A stretch of DNA of 64,000 nt from Ascaphus truei (GCA_036426205.1 CM071570.1:6157301-6221300), one strand, 5' to 3'; shown: positions 1-12,180, counted from the stretch's first letter. Made by a program: numbers and translations. The notes: generated by a model not told the origin, from the letters alone.

Positions 1-1065
1 CTAACTGATCTCTTTCCTGTATAGTGTCTGTCGTGCTCCATCCCTTGAGGACTCCTTTTGGCCTTGCTCTCTTTCTTCTCGTACTGTTCTCAGCATCCCC
101 GTCTCAGGTACTGAATGCCACCTTGTGGCCTTCTGGGGTAGAGTTAGCTAGGGACCCTTCGGTTGGGCGAATACTGCTATACATTAGGGTTACAGCTCTG
201 GGAACCCCATCTGGGCATACACTTCTTCCACATGAGCCAGGAGAGTAGGGATGAACCATTTCTAAGGACACTAGCTGGGAAGGGCACTGTTCCTAACTAC
301 TAAACAAGAAAGGGTATACCTGCCCTAGTATATAATCATCTCCACCCAAACTGTTTTACACTGTACACCATGAGGCCCCACCTCAGTGACTCCTCCATGG
401 ACCTAACTTCCAGATCCTTCTCCCCAATAAATATATATATATGTATAGCGCTGTCCTTTGCTGCAGCGGGAATGCAGGATTATAGCGCTGTCCTTTGCGG
501 TGCCAGCGTTCTTGGGCGTCACTGCGTCACCAGATGGGCTGTCACACTCGCCCAGCCGAAATTCTGCCTCTGATGCCAAGTTTTAAAACCTGGATTGAAT
601 ATCTTAAACGTCACATTTGTCTATTTAACACTGACTGTATTAAGTCATGTTCACCAGACTGTCTTCTTGCTCGGTGCAAGACAAGAGAAACACTTGCACA
701 CACCACACAGCGATTCCCGGGCAGATGCAATTGCCTGGAAACTCCAGAGGGGAACAATACAATGCAAAGACGGAGGCTTCCAAGGATCTCATACTGAGCT
801 TTGGGCTGATCTGAATCAACGACCATAACGTATTCCACTGCTTGTATTATCAAACAGAAAGCCTGCAGGTCCCAGCAGCATCCAGGACAAACAGCATAAT
901 GTAATCAAGATCATCCCCCAATAATCAGATGCAAGCTTTCAGCCAGGGGAACGGGAAAGTGCATTCCCAACATAGATAGGGGAACATATAATGTGATTAG
1001 CATTTTTGACAACTGAAGCTGGAAAGTTTGAAATGACATCACCAACGGAACATCTGGAATTCCCC

Positions 1066-1431
1066 AAAGATTCCACGTGATCCGCTCAGCCGTGAGCTCG
1101 TCTCCAGATTAAAGATTCCACGTGATCCGCTCAGCCCTGAGCTCTTCTCTAGATAAAAGATTCCACGTGATCCGCTCATCCGTGAGCTCGTCTCCAGATA
1201 AAAGATTCCACGTGATCCGCTCAGCCGTGAGCTCTTCTCCAGATAAAAGATTCTACGTGATCCGCTCAGCCGTGAGCTCTTCTCCAGATAAAAGATTCCA
1301 CGTGATCCGCTCAGCCGTGAGCTCTCCTCCAGATAAAAGATTCCACGTGATCCGCTCAGCCGTGAGCTCTCCTCCAGATAAAAGATTCCACGTGATCCGC
1401 TCAGCCGTGAGCTCTTCTCCAGATTAAAGAT
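1066..1431 (+). repeat. 45-bp minisatellite, about 8 copies, E-box in each
   Basis: The unit starts GATTCCACGTGATCCGCTCA and ends with CCAGATAAAA. Seven of the eight copies contain the palindrome CACGTG; the copy at 1249 has TACGTG. Because 45 is a multiple of 3 and the unit lacks a stop in one frame, a 101-codon open frame results; it is not taken as a gene. Confidence 0.95.
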
Positions 1432-1990
1432 TCGGTTTACAGTGCTGTGTCCAGATAAGACACTGCCTATGCTACATGCCCCCTAGTCATATGCGAGGCT
1501 GCGGATCATAAAGTCCCAAGAAAAGGCAATAACACACACATTAAATAAGGAAGGGCTTGCCTTGCAGCAGTTGTAACAGTGGCATTTGGTCAAGTAGTAG
1601 CTCGTCAGAACCAGGCAGTACCATCACTGAAGCAAATTCAGAAATATTGTATAACTACCTACAGTTGAATACTTTCTCACGTAACCTGCCTTAGCTTTTC
1701 CACTTCTCTGCCATAGGAGCGACCCTTCAAATCTCTTATGCTTTATCTGAGCAAAGGACAGGCCAGCGGGGGCTCAGCCATAGCCTTTAGCTGCTTGCGT
1801 AGCAGGCCCCTTTGGCAGCAAAAAGGGTTAAATAAATGCCTGAGTACAGGAGGTAATATCCTTGAATAGGAGAATGATGCTTTTACTGAATGCTGTCACT
1901 TTCTCATTTCATTTTGCCGTTCAACGCATTGCTGGCTCCTCTGGCAGAGAAAAGGTTAAAAATGACAAAGTAAGAAATTGCTTAATTAAT

Positions 1991-2130
1991 CACGTGCCTT
2001 TATATGTTCTGTAACATGATGGATAGCTATGACACACGTGCCTTTATATGTTCTGTGACATGATGGATAGCTATGACACACGTGCCTTTATATGTTCTGT
2101 GACATGATGGATAGCTATGGCACACGTGAC
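1991..2130 (+). repeat. 44-bp minisatellite, 3 copies, E-box at each start
   Basis: Copies begin at 1991, 2035 and 2079 with CACGTGCCTTTATATGTTCT, and a fourth begins with CACGTG at 2123 before diverging. The copies differ by single bases. Confidence 0.93.
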
Positions 2131-2389
2131 ACAGATAAAATTTGGAGATTTGTTCCCAGCAGTCGCTCTGTCTGTTGATGTTATTTTATTTAGGTGGATT
2201 TCCCTGTGTTAGCGCGTCACTGCCCTCCTCCTGCTGACAATTCAGGCTACAGTATCTCTCATTGAAAATACTCTGTTTCTGCTCTCGACACTAGAAATGA
2301 TCACGGCGCGAATCTTAGAGCAGCCGCTTTACACATCATTTGTTATACGTAGGATGCTGTTCTGCACAGGGTTTTCCTTTCATTTATAT

Positions 2390-2620
2390 ACTTATTTATT
2401 CCATATAGTGCTTTTCTCCCTAATGGGACTCAAAGCGCTTCTCCCATTACAGGACAGCGCGCGGTACCCAGCACCAAGGATTGTTACAGCCCCTGCCCCG
2501 TAAAGTTTACAATCCAGGTGTTTTTGGTGCCTGAGGCACCGGGAGACTTGCCCAAGGTCACAAGGAGCTGACATCAGGATTTGACCCAGAATCCTCCACT
2601 CGCTGAGCTGCTCCTTCAGC
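2390..2620 (-). mobile_element. tRNA-headed CORE-type SINE, diverged
   Basis: On + it contains CTGAGGCACCGGGAGACTTG, CCCAAGGTCACAAGGAGCTG and CGCTGAGCTGCTCCTTC, the reverse of the SINE core and tRNA-like head. Copies at 5421 and 23020 are better preserved. Confidence 0.85.
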
Positions 2621-2984
2621 CCTTTTAATGTAATCCTATACTCCTGTCTGATGACCGCTCTGGCGATTTAGAGGTAGAATGGAAAAGGAGAATAATTTCA
2701 TTTGATGGCATGTAGTTGATAGGCATCCTTATATTAATATTTCACGCATTCCTTTGCCATTGAAACGAGTTAGAATAGCAATGCACATACTCTTTTTATT
2801 ACTTCAACTCTTATAATAATCTTGTCGGGTTCTAGAAATCGGTCCTGGCTGGAAATTCTTTGGCGTTCTGACTTACTCTTTCCTGTCATAGCTAGTGCCC
2901 GAATTAGTCCCCTGAGACATGGAATAGGCTAAAAAGAGGCATTTAATATATTCAATTATATCCTTACAATCATACAATATTTAA

Positions 2985-3195
2985 GTTATGGGTATAAAAG
3001 TGTGGGTAAAAAGTGACAAAAGAAACCTCCACCGTACAGTGTGCAGCAAAATAAAGTATCACTTGTGAGCACATTCACATGTCTCAGACAGATCTGCAGC
3101 GCTGCTTTCCCCCCATTAACTCCCAGCATACAGCGCTTCCACTGCCGCTAGGGATTCTGGGTAATGACATGCAAATAAGCACAGTGCCACATCCT
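2985..3195 (+). repeat. Dispersed repeat R1, copy 1
   Basis: It begins TTATGGGTATAAAAGTGTGG, has TCCACCGTACAGTGTGC, TCACATGTCTCAGACAG and CTCCCAGCATACAGCGCTTC, and ends near GGTAATGACATGCAAATAAG. It looks like a non-autonomous DNA element; the superfamily is not determined. Confidence 0.85.
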
Positions 3196-4284
3196 TACAA
3201 TCAAAATACTGAATACATTCAGATCCACTCGGTATGAAGAGGCTGATACAGATTGTGCGGGGTTTACATAATCTATTGTGTGATTTGTATTTGTTGAGTC
3301 ATTGCTTTGACAAATTCCTTAATGCTGATACTGTACAGTACATGTTTGCCTGTGTACTAATCATTTTAATTAACACACCCTTGTCATAATTGCTTTGAAA
3401 TAGATAGACCAGAAGGGGTATGTGAAACTGTTCAAATTCAATTCGATCCTCTGCTAAACATTTCGTTACGCCTCAAACAGCTCATAATGTTGCCAAATGA
3501 TCAAACTCTCACCTAAATACCGCCCGACAGCAAGAGAAATATGGTGTGTGTGGGCTATTTAAAGTCTTAGCATTAAGCAAATCTAGTGATTTTAGAGAAT
3601 TTCACAAATTAGCAAATGAAATGAAATTGCAATGCACATTGACTTAATCTGAACCAGTCCTGTTTATTTTTTCATGACTCAAAAAGAGCACATTTTGCTC
3701 AGTCCGTGACTTTGCGTGTAAGTCTTGTACATCTGTAGACAAATAGTCATTCGGATGCATACCTGTACAGAGATTTAAGAATGATTCAGTATGAACGAAT
3801 CCTAGGCTGGCCTGTATATACTCTTCATTCTATCATTTACAATCATATTATAAGGCCTGGTTTTAAGCCAGTCTCGAAAACTGAATCCATCTGCGGCAGA
3901 CTCCCCCATTCAGAGAGAAGCGGCACTGAATTCCACGCGTTTTGCCACTGGAGAATCCCGTCATTAATTTCAAATGAAAAGCAGAGACATCCCAATAATG
4001 GAAATGATGTACGTTCTATACATGTTTCAGAAACGACAGAGCCATGTGTTCTCTGTTTGGTTTTTCTGTCGGACCACTGACACATATCATATACGAAGCC
4101 AGCGTATTTTGCAAGTAAGCACTTTATTTGTGTCAGACCTGCTACTGGAACACGCGATTCTCTGACAAGCTTTTTACACATACGCTTCCAAAACTTTATA
4201 GTATGTTAAAAATGTAACTTCACTAGTTGTTGGTTACCAAGATAATCCTCTATATTAACATGTGGGCTCCATGTAACAATGGTT

Positions 4285-4497
4285 TTTCAGACAAAAGGTG
4301 ACACATTGTGCGCTCATTTGCATGTCATTTCCCAGAATCCCTTGCTGCCGTGGAAGCACTGTATGCTGGGGATAATGGTGAAAGGCAGGGTTGCAGACCG
4401 GCCTTAGATATGAGAATGTTCTCACAAGTGATCTTTTTATTTGCTATATGCAATACGGTGGAGGTTTCTTGTTGCCTTTTTCACCCGCCATAACTTA
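4285..4497 (-). repeat. Dispersed repeat R1, copy 2
   Basis: It is the reverse orientation of copy 1, with TTTGCATGTCATTTCCCAGA, CAGGGTTGCAGACCGG and the terminus TTTTTCACCCGCCATAACTT. It shows both ends of the family. Confidence 0.85.
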
Positions 4498-4629
4498 AAA
4501 CGTGATGGTATATATCTATATCTATATATCTATATATCTATATCCAAATGGCTACAGATTATCAGGCACATGCTCAACCAGTCCCAGTTTTGGCTTTCAC
4601 ATTCAGTTTGTATGTATGTACAGTATGTA

Positions 4630-5107
4630 TGTATTGCTTTATTTATATAGAGCCCACAGTGTACTCACTGCTTTAGAAAAGAGGCAATACAGTACAGGGA
4701 AATACAATACAATAAGTGCAACAAATAAGATCAGACAATAGGAAAGGAAACCCCTGCCCCGGAGAGCTTACGATCTAAGAGGTATGCTGGGAGAGTTACA
4801 GAGACAGCAGGTGAGGGAATACGTTCAGTAGATGGCAGTGCTTGGCCACAATGGTTGGTAGGAGTCACTGTGGGTGTGGGACAGGAGCCATGTGTCTGGG
4901 CTATTTCAATGCTTCATTTAAGAGGTGGAGGTTTGACTTAAAGGCGGGGAGACAAGGTGACAGATGTATACTGAGTGTGAGGGAGCTCCACAGGTTTGGG
5001 GCAGTGAGGGTATAGGGTTTAGGGTGAGAGAGCTGTAGAGGTGATAGTCTGACCGGTGGAAAAGAGACAGTTCTAGGTAGAGGGCAGGAGACGAGCAAGT
5101 GCTTCAC
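4630..5107 (-). pseudogene. LINE 3' end fragment
   Basis: The minus strand reads LSPLQLSHPKPYTLTAPNLW and SSLTLSIHLSPCLPAFKSNL then HLLNEALK, which corresponds to the end of the CR1/L2-like ORF2. A 3' UTR with GCTTTATTTATATAGAGCCC on the + strand follows. Confidence 0.8.
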
Positions 5108-5218
5108 AAGAGATCACAGTTATAGGATTATTTTACTTTTGTAATAAGAGATTTACAAATTTACTCCGGCTGTCCGGAGTAACTCCCCTGAGTTTTCAGA
5201 TAGGGTTCCTGATACGTA

Positions 5219-5354
5219 GGGCCATATTTACCGTACAGTGCTTTTCAATAGGACACCTTCCAGTGCCAGAAGCCCACCCAAATGAATGGGTGGTAACGGG
5301 ACTTCCGGCACTGGACGGTGTTTTATGGCTCGGCGCCTCTTAATAAATATGGCC
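5219..5354. mobile_element. Small palindromic MITE, ATATTTA ends
   Basis: The ends GGGCCATATTTA and TAAATATGGCC are inverted, and the inside contains inverted CACCTTCCAGTGCC and GGCACTGGACGGTG. It resembles the element at 40555. Confidence 0.8.
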
Positions 5355-5413
5355 TTAGTCACGTTGCTCTGAGAGGAGGAAGCATTCATGCATCTCACAG
5401 TTTATTACCTCTC

Positions 5414-5420
<7 letters not shown>

Positions 5421-5444
<24 letters not shown>

Positions 5445-5672
5445 GCATGTTCTTGTATAGCGCTGCTAATTGTATGCAGAACTTTACAGGGACTTTTTGC
5501 AGGCACAGGTCCCTGCCCCGTAGAGCTTACAATCTACGTTTTTGATGCCTGAGGCACAGGGAGATAAAGTGACTTGCCCAAGGTCACAAGGAGCCGACAC
5601 CGGGAATTGAACCAGGCTCCCCTGCAGCAATCTCAGTGTCAGTCAGTGTCTTTACTCACTGAGCCACTCGTT
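5421..5672 (-). mobile_element. tRNA-headed CORE-type SINE
   Basis: Read on the minus strand: a tRNA-like head with GGCTCAGTGAGTAAAGACAC and GGTTCAATTCC (box A and B positions), a core CCTTGGGCAAGTCACTTTAT, and a tail of (ATT)n repeats. The core resembles that of the mammalian MIR family. Confidence 0.9.
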
Positions 5673-5699
5673 CTACCATGTTGTATATTGCATGCATTA

Positions 5700-5872
5700 T
5701 ACACTTGTAGTAAGCCTGTCTACTGTGCCGCTGCCAAGCACGGTCATACGAACGCGACGCTGAAGGATTAACGCTGAGGTGAGCTGAGGTCCCATTCAGA
5801 AGCGTGGTCCCCCCACAGCTCCATTGCGGCAGACACTGTGCCGAGGGCAGTGAGTCCTGCTACATCAGTATC
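5700..5872 (-). repeat. Dispersed repeat R3, copy 1
   Basis: On the minus strand it contains TACTGATGTAGCAGGACT, ATGGAGCT and CACGCTTCTGAATGGGACCT, shared with 29873-30010. Confidence 0.8.
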
Positions 5873-6284
5873 ACACTGACGTGAGAAGATGTTGAAGAAA
5901 GGATGTTGATCCGTATGCTGACCGAGTCCATCCAGGCTTGTCCATACCCATGCTACGCACACAGGACATCACATCATGCATAATATATAAACATTGTTAA
6001 ACGTTTCTTAATCTTATAAAGCAACATCCCCATGTTTATCTTGCACACACAACTCTCCGTTCCTTGTTGGGCTCTACACTAGCTAAGTTGATTTAATAAT
6101 GTACTAGATGAGATAGAAAACATATGTCCATTTGACAACATCAGGAAGACGGAAATGTTGAAGATATTTCAATGTGGCTTTAGTAATTGTATAATGATGT
6201 AACGTGACGTCTCTACATATCAATAATCATGTTCTGACGCCACACAAGACTGGGGAACTGTAATACAATCATCTACTCGACTCT

Positions 6285-6600
6285 ACAGTGCTTGACTATC
6301 ATTTCCTGCCTCCTTACTCAATGTCCTCTTTCTCTCAAACTGTGGCTGCCAGACTCATCTGCCGTAACCTCCACCCCTTCAGCTCCCCATCCCCATTATA
6401 AATACATTTCCCTTCTGAAATAAGGTTTTGGTTATCGCTTGTAATGCTCTCCACTGCTCAACTTCTTGACATGTATCAGCCTCCATTCCCTGGTGCAGAC
6501 CTGCCTCTAAAGAACTCCAACTCTTCTACTACCCAACTAGTCCCTCCTATTCCCCTGTCCCTTTCCCGCCCTCTGCAGCATACGGCAGCGCCATACCATT
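6285..6600 (+). pseudogene. Possible LINE ORF2 fragment
   Basis: The words CTGTGGCTGCCAGACTCATC (VAARLI) and CTTGTAATGCTCTCCA resemble the LINE 3' coding region in the other copies. The fragment is short and decayed, so the call is weak. Confidence 0.45.
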
Positions 6601-6850
6601 AGCATAACCCCTTAATTACAATACAGTACTTTTCTTCAGAAGGATTCTGAATGCAGACTTTTCAAAGAAGCTAATCCAACTTCCTGCTGACACCCATCAT
6701 CTTCCTTTCCACCTTCTCCTTCCCTCTCTCCGGTTCCCAGGCTCACCGTATGCCATTGTGAGAAAGCTCATATAGTTCTACTTAAAGGAAAAGCAAGGAG
6801 CCTATATGGATGATACTGACAGAGAAGAGACATTTCAATGTCATATCACA

Positions 6851-7614
6851 GGGACTGCCCTAACTAATAGGATGACACTGGGACTGCCCTAACTAATAGG
6901 ATGACATTGGGATTGCCCTAACTAATAGGATGACACTGGGACTGCCCTAACTAAAAGGATATCACTGGGACTGCCATAACTAATAGGATATCACTGGGAC
7001 TGCCATAACTAAAATGATATCACTGGGACTGCCATAACTAATAGGATATCACTGGGACTGCCATAACTAATAGGATATCACTGGGACTGCCATAACTAAT
7101 AGGATATCACTGGGACTGCCCTAACTAATAGGATGACATTGGGAGTGCCCTAACTAATAGGATGACATTGGGACTGCCCTAACTAATGGATGACATGGGA
7201 CTGCCATAACTAATAGGATATCACTGGGACTGCCATAACTAATAGGATGACATTGGGACTGCCCTTACTAATAGGATGACATTGGGACTGCCCTAACTAA
7301 TAGGATGACATTGGGACTGCCCTAACTAAAAGGATATCACTGGGACTGCCATAACTAATAGGATGACATTGGGACTGCCCTTACTAATGGGATGACACTG
7401 GGACTGCCCTAACTAATGGGATGACACTGGGACTGCCCTAACTAATACGATGACATTGGGATTGCCCTAACTAATGGGATGACATTGGGACTGCCCTAAC
7501 TAATGGGATGACACTGGGACTGCCCTTACTAATAGGATGACACTGGGACTGCCCTAACTAATGGGATGACATTGGGACTGCCCTAACTAATAGAATGACA
7601 CTGGGACTGCCCTT
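6851..7614 (+). repeat. 29-bp minisatellite, about 26 copies
   Basis: The unit starts GGGACTGCCCTAACTAATAG and ends GATGACATT, with an exact 29-bp period in the first copies. Variants cluster: copies with GATATC and CCATAAC lie together at about 6955-7110, while GATGAC copies flank them. There are no spacers, so it is not a CRISPR-like array. Confidence 0.95.
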
Positions 7615-8024
7615 AACATCACTATCACCATCCCAAATGTAATTGGGCTGGACCTCATGAAGTCACTGGTTACCAGAACCTCGCTTACATTGATTTCTCC
7701 TTGGCTAGAACTGTATGTCAGGGGGACCAGACATCCCGGTTTATCCCGTTTTTTTGTTCTTTGTCCCAGTGTTCCAAAATTTGAGCAAGTGTCACATTTT
7801 ATTGCTGCGTCGGCGCTCGCGCATGCGCGATTCCCAAGCGCAACATGTGGCCTCCCTTCTGTATATGCTTATCAGCTGATTATTTAAACATTTAAAAATT
7901 CTATGCCCTGTACAGATACATAGGGACGTTACTGTGAGCTACTTTTGCTTTAGGATTGGAGAAATTCCCTGGATAAATCCGGCAGCGTTTGAATAAAAAA
8001 ACCCTGCATTCTTGTTTAGTGCAT

Positions 8025-8107
8025 GGGATTGTGGGAGCACGGGATTGTGGGAGCACGGGATTGTGGGAGCACGGGATGTTGGGAGCACGGGATTGTGGGA
8101 GCACGGG
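8025..8107 (+). repeat. 16-bp minisatellite, 5 copies
   Basis: The unit is GGGATTGTGGGAGCAC, repeated five times, with one copy reading GGGATGTTGGGAGCAC. Confidence 0.9.
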
Positions 8108-8845
8108 GTGACCGGTGACTACAGCCAGAGTTGAAATGTGCAAACATTAGGTTTGGCTCCGTGCCAAACGTCCACACGATACGTGCAGCTGGCAGAGCGT
8201 AATTGGCACAGGTGCCTGCCCCGGTTTTATGCCTATAAATCTCACTGTAATCATTTCACAAACACTTTCCCAGGGTGGCTTTGCGTATGTTCTTACTGGA
8301 AGTGCTCTGTATAAAGGGGATAATCTCACGCCGTAGCTTGTGCGCCCCTCTTTTGCATGGCTATAAAATGTTTATTAATAAGCCTCAGGATTTTATAACT
8401 GAGAAATAGAGAAACGGTGCCGTATGTGCCATTGCACTTGTCCTTCAGTGGGATTGTTTGAGCGACAGTGCCCCCATCGGCACTATCACGGTTTAAAGAA
8501 TGACCCCCATATTGAGGAATGGTGACACTGGCATATTCTACTGGAGCTAAAAGAGACCAGATTTAAGTGCAAATAACACTACCTCAAACATAACAGGAAT
8601 GGATGTTATTTTCCCTAAGTCAACGCAGCAAACCCGCGAGCTTCAGTGAGAGCGACAGCCCTGTCCTTCCCCCGGGAAGCGCTGCGAGCGGGACATGAGT
8701 TCCCCCCTCTGCCGCAGGAAGCTGGGAATGATATCCTGCGGCTACCCTGGCAGCAGCAACACTGGTTACAACTGTAGCGTGTGTGTGCGCTAATGTGTCA
8801 AGGGTAACGGGAGTTATTACTAAATAGCAGGTGTATGTGCTAATG

Positions 8846-9034
8846 CTGGGGTGGCCAACGCCAGTCCTCAAGGGTCACCAACAGGTCAGGTTTTCAGGAT
8901 ATCCCTGCTTCAGCACAGGTGGCTCAATCAGTGGCAAAGACTGAGCCACTGATTGAGCCACCTGTGCTGAGGCAGGAACACCTTGAAACGCTGACCTGTT
9001 GGTGGCCCTTGAGAAGTGGTGTTGGCCACCCCTG
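8846..9034. mobile_element. Palindromic hAT MITE, intact (189 bp)
   Basis: Termini CTGGGGTGGCCAAC and GTTGGCCACCCCTG are inverted, and the two halves are nearly palindromic. The 8-bp target duplication TGCTAATG is perfect (8838-8845 and 9035-9042). Eight base pairs is the hAT signature. Confidence 0.95.
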
Positions 9035-9202
9035 TGCTAATGTAAAAAAGAGTTATCTCTAAATAACATGAGTAATTACTAAATAGCATGAGTGTGTGCT
9101 ACAGTAATGCAGTATTTGTCTGTGTGTAAAACCCTTTCACAGAGAACTATTTCAGGAAGCCTTTGTTAAGCGATTACCGATATTTGTACGTGACGCTGAT
9201 TA

Positions 9203-9534
9203 CATCATACCCCGCATTAACGTACGCAATGGGACCGGAGCATGTATGTAAAGCGAAAATGTACTTAAAGTGAAGCACTACCTTTTCCCCACTTATCGAT
9301 GCATGTACTGTACTGCAATCGTCCTATTCGGGCATAACGGATGTAAATAAGACATGTGTAACAGGCTCTATAGTCTCCCCGCTTGCGTACAGCTTCGGTA
9401 CAGCTTCGGTGCAGGGTATTGCTGTTCAGGACGTGCTGACAGGCGCATGCGTGAGCTGCCATTTGCCTATTGAGCGATGTGTACTTACTCGCGAGTGTAC
9501 ATAAAGTGAGTGTCCTTAAAGCGGGGTATGCCTG
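9203..9534. mobile_element. Tigger/pogo-type MITE
   Basis: The left end CATCATACCCCGC and right end GCGGGGTATGCCTG are inverted, each flanked by TA. The right part, with TTAAGGACACTC in reverse, is typical of pogo-type ends. Confidence 0.85.
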
Positions 9535-10143
9535 TATATGGACTTCAATGCCCGAGTAGTGTGTTCTCACGTGTGATTATGACTGGTGACCCTGCCTAAC
9601 GTTCGGTATGTTTCTGACGTGGGGATAATTACTTTTGACGAATAGAATGCTTTGCAGGCTCATCTAGCAGCAAAAGGGTTAACACTTTCTTTTTTCAGAA
9701 ATATCTGAGAAACACAACTTCTGCTTCTTGACCCTGACCTATTGTAGCACTCCACAGATACAATATCTACTGGTAATGTTGTATATTGGGATGACTGACA
9801 GAATCGGCACCATTTCATCACGGGGAATCAGTTATTTTTTCGATGAGTTGTTTGCTGTCCTGCACCCTTCTCTTCCGAAGGGATTATGCCTTCGACACTC
9901 CGCATTCTGCTCTTCTAATGACCCCAACTCTCCCAGAGGATGTTTGGGCCACCGGGAAACACAGCAAATGCCCGGTGGGCCATTGGTTCCATGGGCCCCT
10001 ACCTGATAGTTGTTGCCTACAGCAATTGAACTGATTGCCTGGGGAGAGTACGGGGCCTCTGTAAGAGTCTCTTACCGAAGCGGAATCTCCTTCTGAAGAG
10101 TTGCGATAGCTGTTTCCAACTTGCCCATGCCAGAGGTGTGCTA

Positions 10144-10504
10144 AGGTTGCCAGGTGTATAGTATTGAACCGGACAGAACTGTATTTGGACACAAAATGAT
10201 AGGTAATACTGGACATGTATGTGTCCGGTATTACCTGTCTGGACATAGTGACCTGACCAGCTTAGGGGGGCCACGGGATTTCCCTAAGAAGGGAAAGAGC
10301 AGGGCTGTTGCTAGGCGGCTGGGCAGCTTCCTCCATCCCGATTGGTTGCTGCTGGGTAATGCAGCAAATCAGTAGGTGGTGTCAGGCTGAGGGTGGTGTC
10401 AAGGAGAGGAGGAAACAGCATGGAGCGGGGAGAGGTGTGTGTCTCGAGCGTGTCGCACCTTTCACCATTGTGCTCAGTATTTTTGGAGAAGCCACCTGGC
10501 CACC
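10144..10504. mobile_element. hAT-type element, GGTTGCCAGGTG ends
   Basis: The left end GGTTGCCAGGTG and the right end GAAGCCACCTGGCCACC resemble the better preserved copy at 19972. Both contain segments built from CCGGACA and TGTCCAGT words. The target duplication is not clear, so the limits are approximate. Confidence 0.7.
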
Positions 10505-10583
10505 ATAACTCTGGCAGCGAAGGGAACAAGACATAGCGAAGAAGATAAAATAACAACTGCAATGCTTCTACCCCCTATTGCAG

Positions 10584-10694
10584 ACGCTGCTGAATGAATT
10601 AGACAGAAGTATGGGGAGATACCGCGACGAGGTGAATATCAAAACTGCAATAATGTCCTTTATCAACGCCATCCTGAACGCCGGCGCTGGGGAG
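10584..10694 (+). CDS. DAAM2: DAAM2 exon A, FH3/armadillo region
   Basis: This 111-nt exon encodes 37 residues, [20 protein letters not shown] and onward to AILNAGAGE. The segment lies in the Drf_FH3 armadillo-repeat region, which helps autoinhibition by contacting the C-terminal DAD and supports dimerisation. The acceptor is a pyrimidine tract ending ttgcag and the donor is GAG|gtgagt; both boundaries are phase 0. By recollection it begins around residue 255 of the human protein. It is the most 5' exon seen: no upstream DAAM2 exon is recognisable in the preceding 10.5 kb, so that stretch is intron. No stop or indel is present. Confidence 0.96.
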
Positions 10695-11392
10695 GTGAGT
10701 GCACAAGCCCGGGAACGTTTTCCCAAACCGCTCTGCGTCCATATTCATGAGCGGCGCAGGAAACGGCTAATAGGTTTTGACATAAATCTGCCGGTTTGCT
10801 CTTGGGCCCTTTGAGTGGCAGACAAATGCAGGGGCAGAGCCTGGTTGTTCTCATGCAGGAGAGCAATGAGGTTGGAAAGCTGGGATTCTGAACGGCAGGA
10901 TAGGGAACATGTGGGCCTGCGGTTTTACAGGGCTGAGCCTGTGCAGTGCCTGTGTAACGCTGCTGCTGCCGCTCAGCTAGATTTAGCCTGTTTAATGTCA
11001 CAGGCCGGAGCCTGCAAACACTTCATAACAAAGACACATCACAGTTTGCTTCAGAAAAAAAAAAAAGAGGCTTGAGTTGCTTGAAATGTTTCAGAACTGG
11101 GTTGTACGTTAGTTCGGAAAGTCATTTTTCCTTGTTTCTTAGTGTTAGGGTTAAAAATAAATCGGAAACGTGTAGCAGTAAATACAATAGTCTTTTGTGA
11201 CATAAACTCATTTTCAAGTGCATCCTGGATGCGGGTTATATTATGCAGGCAGTATAGATGTGTATTATGTGTTTGGATACGATTGCACTTTGCCAAATAA
11301 AACGCAAAAGTGGTTAAACTTTAATGTACCTCATAAGTCACAAGGGAAGTGATCGGCGTAGATGGAAACAGCGGGGGAAATTACTAGCCTGC

Positions 11393-12180
11393 GATATAGG
11401 TTATATAGCATCCCGAAACCTGCGGGGCGATATAGTTATATAGCATCCCGACCCTGCGGGGCGATATAGTTATATAGCATCCCGACCCTGCGGGGCGATA
11501 TAGTTATATAGCATCCCGACCCTGCGGGGCGATATATTTATATAGCATCCCGACCCTGCGGGGCGATAGGTTATACAGGCAGTCCTCGTTTTACAACGCT
11601 TCATTTTACAACGAATGGCTTATCCAACGCTATGCAATGCATACATGTTCTTTTGACAACGTGCGCCAAGGCTTATCCAACGCTCTACGACGCTTTGCAA
11701 TGTTTGTTTATGTTGTATGTGTATATATATATATACACACATACACATAAACAACATTGCAAAGCGTCGTAAGAGCGTTGTTATATATTAGATATTATAC
11801 TATATAATATTATATTATACTATATAATATATCATTTATTACGTTATATTATATATATAATACAGTATATACACTATATAATGTATGTGTATGCTGCATA
11901 TCTTATTGCCTGCGTTAAATATTTGGTGTATTTTAGTGTTAAAATGCCTTCAGGAACGGAACCTTTCATTTAAACAGTGTTCCTATGGGAAAACGTGTTT
12001 CGCTTTATGACGTTTCGCTATCCAACGCCATTTTGAGTAACACATTGTGTCGGATAACCGAGGACCGCCTGTATAGCATCCCGACCCTGGGGGCGATAGG
12101 TTATATAGCATCCCGACCCTGCGGGGCAATAGGTTATACTGTATAGCATCCCGATCCTGGGTTGGGGGGCGATATCCCGG
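11393..12180 (+). repeat. 34-bp minisatellite interrupted by a MITE
   Basis: The unit starts GCGATATAGTTATATAGCAT and ends CCCGACCCTGCGGG; starts at 11427, 11461 and 11495 show the 34-bp period. The array stops at 11575, a 496-bp MITE follows, and the array resumes at about 12072. Confidence 0.93.
11576..12071. mobile_element. Tigger/pogo-type MITE inside minisatellite
   Basis: The termini CAGGCAGTCCTCGTTTTAC and CGAGGACCGCCTG are inverted and flanked by TA. An internal palindrome of about 60 bp (GCTTTGCAATG...CATTGCAAAGC) surrounds a TATATA core. Confidence 0.92.

Larger units (their letters stand above)
1..10583 (+). other. Intron upstream of exon A (incomplete)
   Basis: No exon is recognisable here. 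The stretch holds two E-box-bearing minisatellites, SINE copies, two copies of dispersed repeat R1, a LINE 3' piece, a 29-bp minisatellite, a 16-bp minisatellite, hAT and Tigger MITEs, and the start of a hAT-type element near 7717 (CAGGGGGACCAGACATCCCG) whose other end I could not place. I see nothing assignable in 1-1060, 1440-1980, 3200-4280, 5880-6280 and 8120-8830 beyond AT-rich intron sequence. It is called intron because exon A is internal. Confidence 0.8.

Noticed and set aside
1122..1427. 101-codon open frame of 15-residue repeats
   Set aside because: It is produced by the 45-bp minisatellite; no unique sequence or coding support.
6851..7614. CRISPR-like array
   Set aside because: The repeats are head-to-tail with no spacers, in a vertebrate intron.
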